64,000 nucleotides of DNA from Pseudomonas tritici (GTDB lineage: Bacteria; Pseudomonadota; Gammaproteobacteria; Pseudomonadales; Pseudomonadaceae), in the NCBI RefSeq assembly GCF_014268275.3, contig NZ_CP077084.1, positions 3,596,001-3,660,000 on the forward strand. Reading direction: 5' to 3'. The position numbers and the translations under genes were made by a program. Below are positions 18,129 to 26,606 of this stretch, piece after piece. Positions within the stretch are counted from its first letter, which is position 1. Every line of letters begins with the position of its first letter. A model generated the notes under the pieces. The model saw only the letters and a list, made by a program, of their open reading frames with translations, was not told the DNA's origin and searched no databases.

Positions 18129-19484
18129 TCACAACGCAGCAAACGCCTTTTCCAGCGCATCCAGCAGTCGACCCGCTTCCTTTGGCGTCCAGATGAGTGG
18201 CGGGCGAATTTTCAGGATGCTCGCATCCGGTCCCGTGGCGGAAATCAGCACCCGCTGCTCACGTAAATGGTTAACCAGGCGCAGCGCCGTTTTCATGTCA
18301 GGCGCTTTCGAGCTCCGGTCCGTAACCAATTCAACAGCGAAGTACAGGCCGGTGCCGCGCACATCGCCGATCGGCTCATAGCGCTGGGCCAGGTCTTTCA
18401 GACCGGCCATGATCAGCCCTCCCACACGGTTGGCGTTGGCCATGAGCTGCTCTTCGCGAATGACGTCGAGCGTTGCCTGCGCTGCGGCAATCGCCACGCT
18501 ATTACCGCCGAAGGTGTTGAAATAACGCATGTCGCGCCCGAAACTCGCAACGACTTCCGGGCGTACCATCAAGCCCGCCACGGGGTAACCGTTGCCCATG
18601 GGTTTGCCCATGGTGATGATGTCCGGCACGACGCCATGCCGCTGATGGCCCCAGAAGTGCGTACCGCTGCGCCCAAAGCCGGACTGAACTTCATCGGCAA
18701 TGAACAAGCCTCCGGCTTTACGCACGACCTCGGCAATCGGGCCGAACACGTCGACCGGGTCACAAAACACGCCATCGGAGGAGAACAGGCAGTCGGCGAT
18801 AAAGGCCGCGACACCACCGCCATGGCGCTGGATATCCTGAATCTGCGCACTGACCTGGTCCGCCATATAGCGCCCCAGCGCTTCACGCGGAATACGGTAG
18901 GAGTCTGGCGCAGGGACCTGCCGAACAAACGGATCAAGTTTGGCGTTAGCCCCCAGCGAGGGTGAAAACGCCGCCACGGTGGCAGAGTTTCCGTGATACG
19001 CCTCGGCGGTCACGATGACGCCGGTGTTACCGGTGTGATGGCGCGCAATGCGGATTGCCAGGTCGTTGGCTTCCGAGCCACTGCACGTGAACATCAACTG
19101 CCCGTCAGCGCCCATCTCGCCATCCGCAGTCGCACGCAGCTGTTCGGCATAATCGAGAATGCCGTCCTGCATATAGCGGGTGTGGCTGCACAGGGTACTC
19201 AATTGCTCGGTGATCGCCGCGATGACGCGAGGATGGCAGTGCCCCACCGACACGACATTGTTGTAGGCATCCAGATACTCATTGCCGTCCTTGTCATACA
19301 GGTAAGCGCCTTTCGCACGGGCCACGCCCACGGGTTCGTTATAGAACAACCGATAGGCCGGGCCTAACAGATTGGCGCGCCGCTCGATATGCTCGCGCGT
19401 CGTGACGTCCAGCCTCTCGATATTGGCCGGATTGAACCCGTTTGGCATATCACCACGGGTAGCCTCGATTTTTGAATTGCTCAT
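18129..19484 (-). CDS. Class-III PLP enzyme, phospho-lyase-like (ETNPPL/PHYKPL subgroup)
   Basis: A 451-residue fold-type I PLP protein. It shows LFYNEPVGVARAKGAYLYD then NEYLDAYNNVVSVGHCHP, the block shared by ethanolamine-phosphate and 5-phosphohydroxylysine phospho-lyases. It also has TCSGSEANDLAIRIAR, ADEVQSGFGRSG and ITMGKPMGNGYP with the PLP Lys. The N-terminal resemblance and the kinase gene 25 bp upstream favour a phospho-lyase over a plain transaminase (inference). The start at 19484 is chosen because AAGGGG precedes it; an ATG at 19502 is also in frame. Confidence 0.85.
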   Translation of the reverse strand: MSNSKIEATRGDMPNGFNPANIERLDVTTREHIERRANLLGPAYRLFYNEPVGVARAKGAYLYDKDGNEYLDAYNNVVSVGHCHPRVIAAITEQLSTLCSHTRYMQDGILDYAEQLRATADGEMGADGQLMFTCSGSEANDLAIRIARHHTGNTGVIVTAEAYHGNSATVAAFSPSLGANAKLDPFVRQVPAPDSYRIPREALGRYMADQVSAQIQDIQRHGGGVAAFIADCLFSSDGVFCDPVDVFGPIAEVVRKAGGLFIADEVQSGFGRSGTHFWGHQRHGVVPDIITMGKPMGNGYPVAGLMVRPEVVASFGRDMRYFNTFGGNSVAIAAAQATLDVIREEQLMANANRVGGLIMAGLKDLAQRYEPIGDVRGTGLYFAVELVTDRSSKAPDMKTALRLVNHLREQRVLISATGPDASILKIRPPLIWTPKEAGRLLDALEKAFAAL

Positions 19485-19509
19485 TTGAATCCCCTTTAGC
19501 AAGGAAGCA

Positions 19510-20595
19510 TTAATCGGCGAAGGACATCAGGAGTTCTGACATTTGCGCGGGTGATCGGTTAAGCATCCAGTCGAGCTGGCCCCAGCCGGGCGCAGCATTC
19601 CTCAAGATGTACGCGCTGTTGTGCGGGAACAATTGCGAGCGCCAGGTCGTAATCAAGGCGCGGGCGGTCAAGCGCGCCATTGCGAGGTGCGGGATGAGGG
19701 CCAGCTCTGCGCCGGTGAGGTCGGCGATGCGAAGGTAGCCCCGCAGGAGATCTTTTGCCGGGGCAAAAATATCCACCGAGTCATCGGCGCCTACCGTGCC
19801 TAACTGGTTCATCATGGCCGTGGCGACATCAATGGCGATGGCGGTCTTGACCGTGTCGCCAAAATCAATGACGCCGCTGACAAACTGCTTGCTGCGCGTA
19901 TCAATCACAATGTTTGAAGTGTTGAAGTCGTTGTGCAGCACTTGCTGCCGACATCCGGCGATCAAGCCCTCAACCGCAGAAAACCGTTCAAGCGCCGTTT
20001 CCAATTGCTGGCGGCGCAGCGGCTCAGCCACACAGTTGATCAGGGGCTCGAGTGTGCTCAGGTGCTGAACATCCCAGCACACCTTGCGCGACTCTGCCGG
20101 GTGGGAGAAATCGGCAGTGGCCAGCCTGAGACGGGCAAGCAATTGGCCGATATGCTCGCGCCCTAGCGGTTTCACCGAGGTTTTGTCGAGCGGCGTGCCT
20201 GCCAGGAAACTCATGAGCCGCACCTGCCTTGAATCGCCATTGCGCGTGGTAATGCGTGTCAGGTACTCACCCTCCAGCGATTGATAAACCCTGGGGGTCG
20301 GAAGCTGCGGCGCCTTGCGCTCAATGTGCCGCATCACTTCGACCTGCAGCGAGAGTTCCAGCGGAACCTCCCGCGGGTTGGCGATTTTCAGCACATAAGA
20401 CGTGCCGCCCTGGCAGTCGCACCGAAACGTATCGTCCTTTTCCGTCGCGAACCGGGTGAGGTCCGCACTTAAGCCAAACTGCTCGCGCAGGATCCGTGTG
20501 CCTTCCTCCAGGGAGACCGGGGTAAAAGGCGCCGCCAAATCACCCTGCAAGCTTGCGAGGTCCTCACTGTGCAGATCGTTCTGAATCACTTGCAT
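19510..20595 (-). CDS. APH-fold kinase, hydroxylysine-kinase-like
   Basis: A 361-residue phosphotransferase. The kinase motifs are VLHNDFNTSNIVID (catalytic Asp, Asn) and VSGVIDFGDTVKTAIAIDVA (metal-binding DFGD). The VSG-x-IDFGD and V-H-x-D-x-N-x-S/H-N-I pattern is that of hydroxylysine kinase and related amino-alcohol kinases, rather than aminoglycoside-resistance enzymes. AGGAG 8 bases before the ATG at 20595 decides the start. It is the promoter-proximal gene of the minus-strand cluster. The proposed role is to phosphorylate an amino alcohol so that the adjacent PLP enzyme can eliminate phosphate. Confidence 0.85.
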   Translation of the reverse strand: MQVIQNDLHSEDLASLQGDLAAPFTPVSLEEGTRILREQFGLSADLTRFATEKDDTFRCDCQGGTSYVLKIANPREVPLELSLQVEVMRHIERKAPQLPTPRVYQSLEGEYLTRITTRNGDSRQVRLMSFLAGTPLDKTSVKPLGREHIGQLLARLRLATADFSHPAESRKVCWDVQHLSTLEPLINCVAEPLRRQQLETALERFSAVEGLIAGCRQQVLHNDFNTSNIVIDTRSKQFVSGVIDFGDTVKTAIAIDVATAMMNQLGTVGADDSVDIFAPAKDLLRGYLRIADLTGAELALIPHLAMARLTARALITTWRSQLFPHNSAYILRNAAPGWGQLDWMLNRSPAQMSELLMSFAD

Positions 20596-20651
20596 CGCTG
20601 AACTCCTGGCCCTGGACATGCGATGCCGGCGCACGTCTTTGATGCCCGAAT

Positions 20652-20664
20652 ATTGTGCTACAAT
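20652..20664. promoter_or_regulatory. Candidate GntR/FCD operator 1
   Basis: ATTGT-GCT-ACAAT is a perfect palindrome with a 3-base centre. The inner TTGTGCTACAA fits the T-N-GT-N3-AC-N-A type of site bound by FadR-subfamily regulators. It lies 57 bp upstream of the kinase ATG. Confidence 0.6.
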
Positions 20665-20792
20665 TTTTTATATTGAAAGAGATTAAGCCTAATTTTTTTC
20701 GAGATATACGGGTTAACTTTCAAAAAAATATACTCAAATATTTGATTTTAAATAATAAAAACTTAGTGAATTATTTTTGCCTACTTTTATTT

Positions 20793-20803
20793 TTGTAGAA
20801 CAA
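20793..20803. promoter_or_regulatory. Candidate GntR/FCD operator 2
   Basis: TTGT-AGA-ACAA has the same arms and 3-base spacing as operator 1, 140 bp away on the regulator side of the intergenic region. Two identical half-site pairs flanking the AT-rich region suggest co-repression of both directions. Confidence 0.6.
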
Positions 20804-20896
20804 ACACGGAGCACTCAAGGTTGATTGCTGGTGCCCAGCCGCCCAAACATATTAGAATCAACCCTCAGCCGAGCCCCCACCCTGGTGTTGTATAAA

Positions 20897-21577
20897 ATGA
20901 TTTTTCCCAGCGCGAACATTGACACCCACTCAGCCAAGCCCTCGGCGGTCGAGGTGCTGGCTGCAAAGCTCAAGGGCAGGATCCTGAACGGTGACTTCGA
21001 GCCAGGCGAATTCCTGAGGGACGTCAGAATGGCGGATGAGTACGAGGTGGCACGCAACACGTTCCGCAGCGCGGCTCAATTACTGGTCTCATTCGGCTTG
21101 TTGCTGAAGGTGCCTAATCGTGGCTTTTGCATACCCGAATTCGGGCCAAACGACATCGTCGATATCGCCAGGTTGCGCGGGGTTCTTGAAACCGAGGCGG
21201 TACGCATGATTATCCTCAGCGGGGAGATTCCGCCCGCCGCGCTGAGCGCCGTGGAAACACTGCGTCGCGCGCCGGCCGATGCTCCGCGTTCGGAAATCGT
21301 CACCGCAGATGGCGATTTTCACCGGGCAATTATCCATGCGAGCGGCAGCCCGCGACTGCGGCGAAGCTATGCGATGCTGGAAAGCGAGATTGAGCTGCTA
21401 CTGGTGCTGCAGCAGCCCTGCTATGAAGACCCGAAGGAGATTGTTTCTGATCATGAACACCTGATCGAGTGCCTGCGCAGCAGGGATTTCGAGACCGCGC
21501 GCGTCGCGTTCGTCGAGCATTGGGAAGACCTGAGTACAAAGCTGCTACGTGCGCGCTTCGAGCGCCGCAAGTCCTGA
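20897..21577 (+). CDS. GntR-family regulator with FCD ligand domain
   Basis: A protein of about 226 residues. The N-terminal winged helix (VEVLAAKLKGRILNGDFEPGEFL, then MADEYEVARNTFRSAAQLL) is followed by an all-helical FCD domain with metal-ligand positions DGDFHRAIIHASGSPRL and DHEHLIECL. It most likely represses the divergent enzyme genes and responds to a pathway carboxylate or amino acid. The start is uncertain: the ATG at 20897 has a poor ribosome site, and GTG 20831 or TTG 20825 would add about 22-24 residues. Confidence 0.82.
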   Translation: MIFPSANIDTHSAKPSAVEVLAAKLKGRILNGDFEPGEFLRDVRMADEYEVARNTFRSAAQLLVSFGLLLKVPNRGFCIPEFGPNDIVDIARLRGVLETEAVRMIILSGEIPPAALSAVETLRRAPADAPRSEIVTADGDFHRAIIHASGSPRLRRSYAMLESEIELLLVLQQPCYEDPKEIVSDHEHLIECLRSRDFETARVAFVEHWEDLSTKLLRARFERRKS

Positions 21578-21659
21578 GGTTCGCAGCTACCTCGACCTCG
21601 GACTGGAGCGCCCTGAGGGGCTCTTTCCATGAGGACCGGCCTCATGACGCAGCCGAAAC

Positions 21660-21680
21660 AAGGCAGTCCCCGCCTGCCTT
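21660..21680. terminator. Possible hairpin after the GntR gene
   Basis: AAGGCAG-TCCCCGC-CTGCCTT forms a 7-bp stem about 80 bp after the stop codon. No T-run follows, so terminator function is tentative. Confidence 0.35.
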
Positions 21681-21814
21681 CGGCCAAGTGCTGCCGGTCG
21701 TAAACCACCGCTATGGTGATGCCTGATAAGCGATTTTCTGAGAGACTGAAATTCGACAATGGCGAAAAGAGAGTCGCGCTTCAGCCTCTCTTTCCCTCCT
21801 TCTATTTGAACCAT

Positions 21815-21837
21815 GCCGCAGAACAGGATTCTGCGGC
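21815..21837 (+). other. Hairpin just upstream of the hybrid kinase ribosome site
   Basis: GCCGCAGAA-CAGGA-TTCTGCGGC is a perfect 9-bp stem with a 5-base loop. It ends 5 bases before the GGGAG of the downstream gene, so it could end upstream transcription or affect translation initiation. Confidence 0.5.
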
Positions 21838-21852
21838 CGTTGGGAGATACGT

Positions 21853-24462
21853 TTGCTTAATGATCCCAAGGATCTGGTCGGTGATGACCGTCTGTCTCAT
21901 GTGCTGAACGCCAGTGAGCGACTGGCCATGGCGGCCTCGGTGGACGAGGTCGTCGCTGTCTTGAGGGACACGGCGCGCGCCGCGGTAGGCGCGGAGGGCA
22001 TTGCGGTCGTCATCGAAAATGAAGGCCGCTGTTCTTATGTAGCCGAAGACGCAGTTTCCCCCCTCTGGCAAGGCCAGAGCTTCTTAATCGACCACTGTAT
22101 TTCTGGTTGGGCGATGCGCCACGGTGAGACAGTTGCGATCCGCGACGTTTGGCTCGATCCACGTATCCCGCAGGACGCTTACACGCCCACTTTTGTCCGA
22201 AGCCTTGTGATGGTCCCCATTGGTAGACCTGTTCCGATGTCGGCGCTTGGCGCTTACTGGTCGGAGGTTCGCGATCATGATCCCGATACGATCAAGCGGT
22301 TGGAAAGCCTGGCGCGACTGGCAACGATCGCTATCGAGAATGCGCGCCTGACCCAGGCACGCAATCGCGGGGCAGCACTAGGCGCCACTCAGAATCGAGT
22401 CCTGAAGCTGGCTGTAGAAGTAACAAACCTGAACGTTACTCTGGATGCAATCGTCCGCGAGGTGGAAGCGCTGTCAACGTCGGGATTCGTGGGGAGCATC
22501 GTGCTCTTCAATGAGGACAGCGATCATGTGGAGCATTGCGCCGGCCCGAGTCTGCCTGACGCTTACATTGACGCAGTCAAAGCCATTGCCGGCGTCTCGT
22601 TCTTGGGCTACCAGAGTGCTTTAGTGGAAGCGGACGACATCATGATCGACCCACGCTGGAGCCCGTTTCGCGACCTGGCCCTCGGACATGGGTTGCTCGT
22701 CTGCTGGTCAAGCCCTATCCGATCGGCGCAGGGCGCATTACTCGGTGCGTTCGTCCTCTACCACCGTGAGCTGCGTGAGCCGTTGCCGGCGGATATCGAG
22801 ATCATCGATTTCGTGGCCCATACGGTCGGGATGACCGTTCACCGTGCACGAGCGGATTCGGTGATCCGTATCAACGAATCCAGGTTGCGCCTTGCTGTTG
22901 ACCACGCCGATGTGGGTTTCTGGGACGTAGATTTGGTTCATAACACCCTGGTTTGGCCCTCACAAACCAAGGCGATGTTCGGCATCTCGGCTAACGTGAC
23001 GGTCACGCTGCAAGACTTCTATGATGGTTTGCATCCCGACGATCGTGACGCGACGATCGATGCCTTCTTAGCGGCCGCTGACCCAAAGCGCCGCGCGCTC
23101 TACGAGGTCGACTACCGCACGATTGGCCGAGAGGACGGCATCGTCCGCTGGATCGCGGCCAAGGGGCGCGGGGTGTTCGATGAGGCCGGTATCTGTGTAC
23201 GCGTCACCGGCACGGCAGTCGAAATCACCGCTCGCAAGGCTACCGAGGAGGAACTGAGGGAGCTTAATGAAACCCTTGAAGGGCGAATTGTCCAGGCCAT
23301 CGTCGAGCGCGAGGAGGTCCAGAAGACGCTGCGTCAGAGCCAGAAGATGGAAGCCATGGGGCAGCTCACCGGCGGCGTCGCTCATGACTTCAATAACTTG
23401 CTCACGCCCATCGTAGGCACACTCGATCTGCTCCTGCGCCGTGGCGTGGGTGGCGAGCGGGAGCAACGTCTCATCTCGGGCGCGATGCAATCGGCGGAGC
23501 GTGCCAAGACGCTAGTACAGAGACTGCTTGCCTTCGCGCGCCGTCAGCCGTTGCAAACGGTTCCGGTCGATGTGGCGAGGTTGCTGAACGATATGGGCGA
23601 TCTGGTGGCGAGCACGACCGGGCCGAAAATCAAGGTGGTCGTTGATGTTCCGGAGAATCTGCCAGCGGCCATTGCCGATCAGAATCAGTTGGAGATGGCT
23701 CTTCTCAATCTCTCCGTCAATGCGCGTGACGCGATGATGGGGGGCGGTACCCTGCGCATTTCTGCCAGCACGGCGCTGGTCGGCGATGGGCATCGTTCAA
23801 AGCTGCCGCAAGGTGAATATCTCTGTTTGACTGTCGCAGACACGGGCGTTGGCATGGACGCTGCCACGCTTGGTCGAGCGGTCGAGCCGTTCTTCTCCAC
23901 TAAGGGTGTCGGCAAAGGGACTGGCTTGGGTCTTTCGATGGTGCATGGGCTGGCATCACAATTGAACGGAGCCCTCACGATTCAGAGTTCGCCAGGTTCC
24001 GGAACGAACGTGGAGCTTTGGTTGCCGCGCAGCATGACCGTGGCAGCAGGGGCATTGCGCATTGTCGAGGCATCAGAGCCGCAATTGACACGCGGGATCG
24101 CGCTGCTGGTCGACGATGAGGAGCTGGTACGGGCGAGTACCTCTTACATGCTTTGCGAACTGGGTTACGGAGTGATCGAGGCCGGCTCCGGCGAAGAGGC
24201 CATGCAGCTGATGGCCAACGGGCAGGCATTTGATCTGCTGATCACGGACCATCTGATGCCGGGTATCAACGGGACCGATTTGGCCAGGATGGTCCGCTCC
24301 GCAAGGCCTGAAACCGCGATCCTGCTGGTCTCCGGGTATGCCGAACGTGAAGGGCTGGACCCGGATCTTCCGCGGCTCAACAAGCCGTTTCGCAAAAGCG
24401 AACTTGCAACAAGCCTTGCCGTGCTCCGAGGCAAGTGCGAGGACCCTGCGCCAGAATCTTAG
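21853..24462 (+). CDS. Hybrid sensor histidine kinase (GAF-GAF-PAS-HisKA-HATPase-REC)
   Basis: A soluble protein of about 869 residues. Order: two GAF-like domains (about 15-165 and 180-330), a PAS_3-type PAS domain (about 340-460), a coiled coil, and HisKA with His511 in [13 protein letters not shown]. The ATPase domain has [16 protein letters not shown] and [13 protein letters not shown]-terminal receiver carries LLVDDEE and phosphoacceptor Asp799. No transmembrane segment is seen, so it senses a cytoplasmic signal. A TTG start at 21853 is supported by GGGAG at 21842-21846. It has no adjacent response regulator with an output domain. Confidence 0.88.
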   Translation: MLNDPKDLVGDDRLSHVLNASERLAMAASVDEVVAVLRDTARAAVGAEGIAVVIENEGRCSYVAEDAVSPLWQGQSFLIDHCISGWAMRHGETVAIRDVWLDPRIPQDAYTPTFVRSLVMVPIGRPVPMSALGAYWSEVRDHDPDTIKRLESLARLATIAIENARLTQARNRGAALGATQNRVLKLAVEVTNLNVTLDAIVREVEALSTSGFVGSIVLFNEDSDHVEHCAGPSLPDAYIDAVKAIAGVSFLGYQSALVEADDIMIDPRWSPFRDLALGHGLLVCWSSPIRSAQGALLGAFVLYHRELREPLPADIEIIDFVAHTVGMTVHRARADSVIRINESRLRLAVDHADVGFWDVDLVHNTLVWPSQTKAMFGISANVTVTLQDFYDGLHPDDRDATIDAFLAAADPKRRALYEVDYRTIGREDGIVRWIAAKGRGVFDEAGICVRVTGTAVEITARKATEEELRELNETLEGRIVQAIVEREEVQKTLRQSQKMEAMGQLTGGVAHDFNNLLTPIVGTLDLLLRRGVGGEREQRLISGAMQSAERAKTLVQRLLAFARRQPLQTVPVDVARLLNDMGDLVASTTGPKIKVVVDVPENLPAAIADQNQLEMALLNLSVNARDAMMGGGTLRISASTALVGDGHRSKLPQGEYLCLTVADTGVGMDAATLGRAVEPFFSTKGVGKGTGLGLSMVHGLASQLNGALTIQSSPGSGTNVELWLPRSMTVAAGALRIVEASEPQLTRGIALLVDDEELVRASTSYMLCELGYGVIEAGSGEEAMQLMANGQAFDLLITDHLMPGINGTDLARMVRSARPETAILLVSGYAEREGLDPDLPRLNKPFRKSELATSLAVLRGKCEDPAPES

Positions 24463-24659
24463 GGCTTAATACCCTGACCTTCGCCAGAGTATGGGGTGAA
24501 CGATGCGCCATTCATCCCAGGCTACAGCCTGACACCTGGCGACGGGATGATGATTGACGCTACGCCTTCACAGCGCCTATTGCTGAGTCGCGACCGTGTT
24601 TAGGGTATCGCCTTAGCAATTGGGAGATCACGTGCTAGGGTCCAAAGCTAGTTGCTCCG

Positions 24660-25529
24660 CTATTGCAGCGGAATATACACATCTGTTTGCCATTGATCCT
24701 GCGGCGTCTCGGGGTAGGCGCTCAGGTACTGGAAAAACAGCGGCTGGTCGCGAAGCTCCTCCCCACTGGCAGGAAGCCAATCGCGGTAAATGGGATAGAT
24801 CGTTTCGCCGATGTGGTCCGGTGACCCCGCGTGTCGCACCACGACGCAGCGACCGGCAGGAATGAGGAGTTCGTGCACGCCGAACTCATTAGCCGCCACC
24901 GCCTCGTGGATTTCGCCGCAGATTGCGAAGCGGAATGCGTGTGGGGGTGTCGTATCGGGATTGTTAAAGGGAATGCCAAAGGTGCGACTCGACGCCACTG
25001 GCGACTGTCCGCTCTGCACACGCCACTCAATGAACCTACGCACGCTCTCATTGACGAGCCCCGGTGGTCCACGGTGCTCGAGCGCTGCTACCTTGACTTC
25101 AGGGAAATCTACAATTCGTACTTGCATGGTGATCGTCCTGGAAAAGTGAGGGATTGCAAATACCGCATTCCAGACTTGCCAGTTAGGTTCCTTCCTGAAC
25201 GCACTCGGCGTGGTACCGAACGCCCGCCTGAACGCCCTGCAAAATGCCTCGGGGCTTTCAAAACCGGCATCGAAGGCGGCGCCCAGCACCGAGTGATCAG
25301 CGAGGGCGACCAAGCGATGTGCTGCACGCCGTAGTCGCATCAGTTGCACATAACGTGAAACCGGCACGCCTACGAACGCACTGAATTGTCGATGGAAGTG
25401 AAACGTCGAAAAGTTCGCCACCTGGCTTAACGTCCTTACCGACAGGTCGCCTTCGAGATTGGCATCAATGTAGGCGAGTACGGCGTTGAAACGTTTTGTG
25501 TAAGCAAAATGGGTCGGCATGTCAGACAC
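24660..25529 (-). CDS. AraC-family regulator with GyrI-like effector domain
   Basis: A 289-residue protein. The N-terminal AraC double helix-turn-helix (about 10-105: LSVRTLSQVANFSTFHFHRQFSAFVG, then AAFDAGFESPEAFCRAFRRAFGTTPSAFR) is followed by a GyrI/SOUL-like small-molecule binding domain (about 130-289, starting MQVRIVDFPEVKVAALEHRGP). Such regulators respond to amphipathic or cationic compounds. A GTG at 25529 fits AGGAG 9 bases upstream; an ATG at 25520 is the alternative. The target is unknown. Confidence 0.85.
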   Translation of the reverse strand: MSDMPTHFAYTKRFNAVLAYIDANLEGDLSVRTLSQVANFSTFHFHRQFSAFVGVPVSRYVQLMRLRRAAHRLVALADHSVLGAAFDAGFESPEAFCRAFRRAFGTTPSAFRKEPNWQVWNAVFAIPHFSRTITMQVRIVDFPEVKVAALEHRGPPGLVNESVRRFIEWRVQSGQSPVASSRTFGIPFNNPDTTPPHAFRFAICGEIHEAVAANEFGVHELLIPAGRCVVVRHAGSPDHIGETIYPIYRDWLPASGEELRDQPLFFQYLSAYPETPQDQWQTDVYIPLQ

Positions 25530-26045
25530 TGGAAAAGACTCCTGGAAGTACGGCCGTCAATAGAGTCGACTATAGCGGCGTGAGCACGCCTAGCCGCATT
25601 TGCTCAAGACACGCTTTGGGTTTGCCGATGCGTCCCTCTTCCAAGGCGATTTAAAGGGCGGGCAGTTCAATAATGCAACGGATCGAGCGGACGTACCGAC
25701 GCAGTGATGCCGTACGCCGAGGCTCAGTTAAAGCTGCCCAGGTAGGTCATGCTTGCCGTGTTCTGCGGCAAGAGTTCTACGAAATCCGAGTCCATGTAGA
25801 ACTCAAGTTCCTCCGCCAGCCGCCAGGTTGGATTGCGCTGTTCGCCTGTTGTAGATACGAGACTGCCTGTTGATAGCGCGCCTCACCGCGAGGGTCTATT
25901 TGAAACGTGTCGGCCATGCACAATTGAGGCAGCAGACACGACTACTTCCTGCCCCTGACGCTGTAGAGAATACTACGAACAAATCGCTGTCTGGATGCCC
26001 ACATTGGCTGTTATGTTTCGAACCTCACGAGCAAAGGGACGTGTC
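25530..26045. other. Intergenic region with a possible short gene remnant
   Basis: About 515 bp without a convincing complete gene. On the minus strand an open stretch from about 25885 to the stop at 25724-25726 reads (end) AEELEFYMDSDFVELLPQNT and a short tail YLGSFN. It looks protein-like but has no start codon or ribosome site at its beginning. I do not recognise it; it may be the 3' end of a decayed gene. Confidence 0.35.
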
Positions 26046-26606
26046 ATGGAACCGCCAGCAACCAACGCTGCACTGCTGATCATCGATATGCAGCAAGGCA
26101 TGAACCAGCCGAAGCTGGGGCGTCGCAATAACCTCGACGCCGAAGTGCAGATACAGCGTTTGTTGAGCGCGTGGCGGCAATCCAACCGTCCCGTCGTCCA
26201 CATCCGGCACATTTCCCGCTCACCCGACTCGGTATTCTGGCCGGGCCAGCCGGGCTGTGAGTTCCAGCCCGCGCTGCAACCGCTGGCGCATGAGCATGTG
26301 GTGGAGAAGAACGTTCCGGATGCCTTCACGGCTACGGGGCTGGAGCGCTGGCTGCATGCACGCTCGATCCGGCAGTTGGTGATCGTCGGCGTGATCACCA
26401 ACAATTCCGTCGAAGCCACGGCGCGCTCCGGCGGCAACCTGGGTTTTGCTGTGAGCGTGGTGGCGGATGCTTGTTATACGTTTGATCAGACTGATTTATC
26501 CGGACGGCTGTGGCCGGCGGAGGATGTGCATGCGTTGTCGCTGAGTAACCTGGCGATGGACTATGCCAAGGTTGTGGACGCCTCCGTAATCCTGGGCGGG
26601 CTATGA
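26046..26606 (+). CDS. Isochorismatase/cysteine-hydrolase-fold protein with Ser at the Cys position
   Basis: A 186-residue protein of the isochorismatase-like hydrolase fold. ALLIIDMQQGM supplies the catalytic Asp and VVEKNVPDAF the catalytic Lys. GVITNNSVEATARSGGNLGF occupies the place of the usual G-V-x-T-x-x-C-V-E, with Ser instead of Cys. This TNNSVEAT variant is known within the family. The substrate is unknown. The ATG at 26046 has an AAAGGGAC ribosome site; an earlier start at 25995 is less likely. Its stop overlaps the start of the FAD oxidoreductase (ATGA). Confidence 0.82.
   Translation: MEPPATNAALLIIDMQQGMNQPKLGRRNNLDAEVQIQRLLSAWRQSNRPVVHIRHISRSPDSVFWPGQPGCEFQPALQPLAHEHVVEKNVPDAFTATGLERWLHARSIRQLVIVGVITNNSVEATARSGGNLGFAVSVVADACYTFDQTDLSGRLWPAEDVHALSLSNLAMDYAKVVDASVILGGL

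Larger units (their letters stand above)
20640..20820. promoter_or_regulatory. AT-rich divergent promoter region
   Basis: About 180 bp between the kinase and GntR genes, strongly AT-rich against GC-rich neighbours, with several A/T runs. It carries the two candidate operators listed separately and should hold both divergent promoters. The base composition could reflect UP-element-like promoters or foreign origin. Confidence 0.65.

Noticed and set aside
19510..20595. Aminoglycoside-resistance phosphotransferase
   Set aside because: The kinase fold is shared, but the motif details and the neighbouring phospho-lyase-type gene point to a metabolic amino-alcohol kinase.
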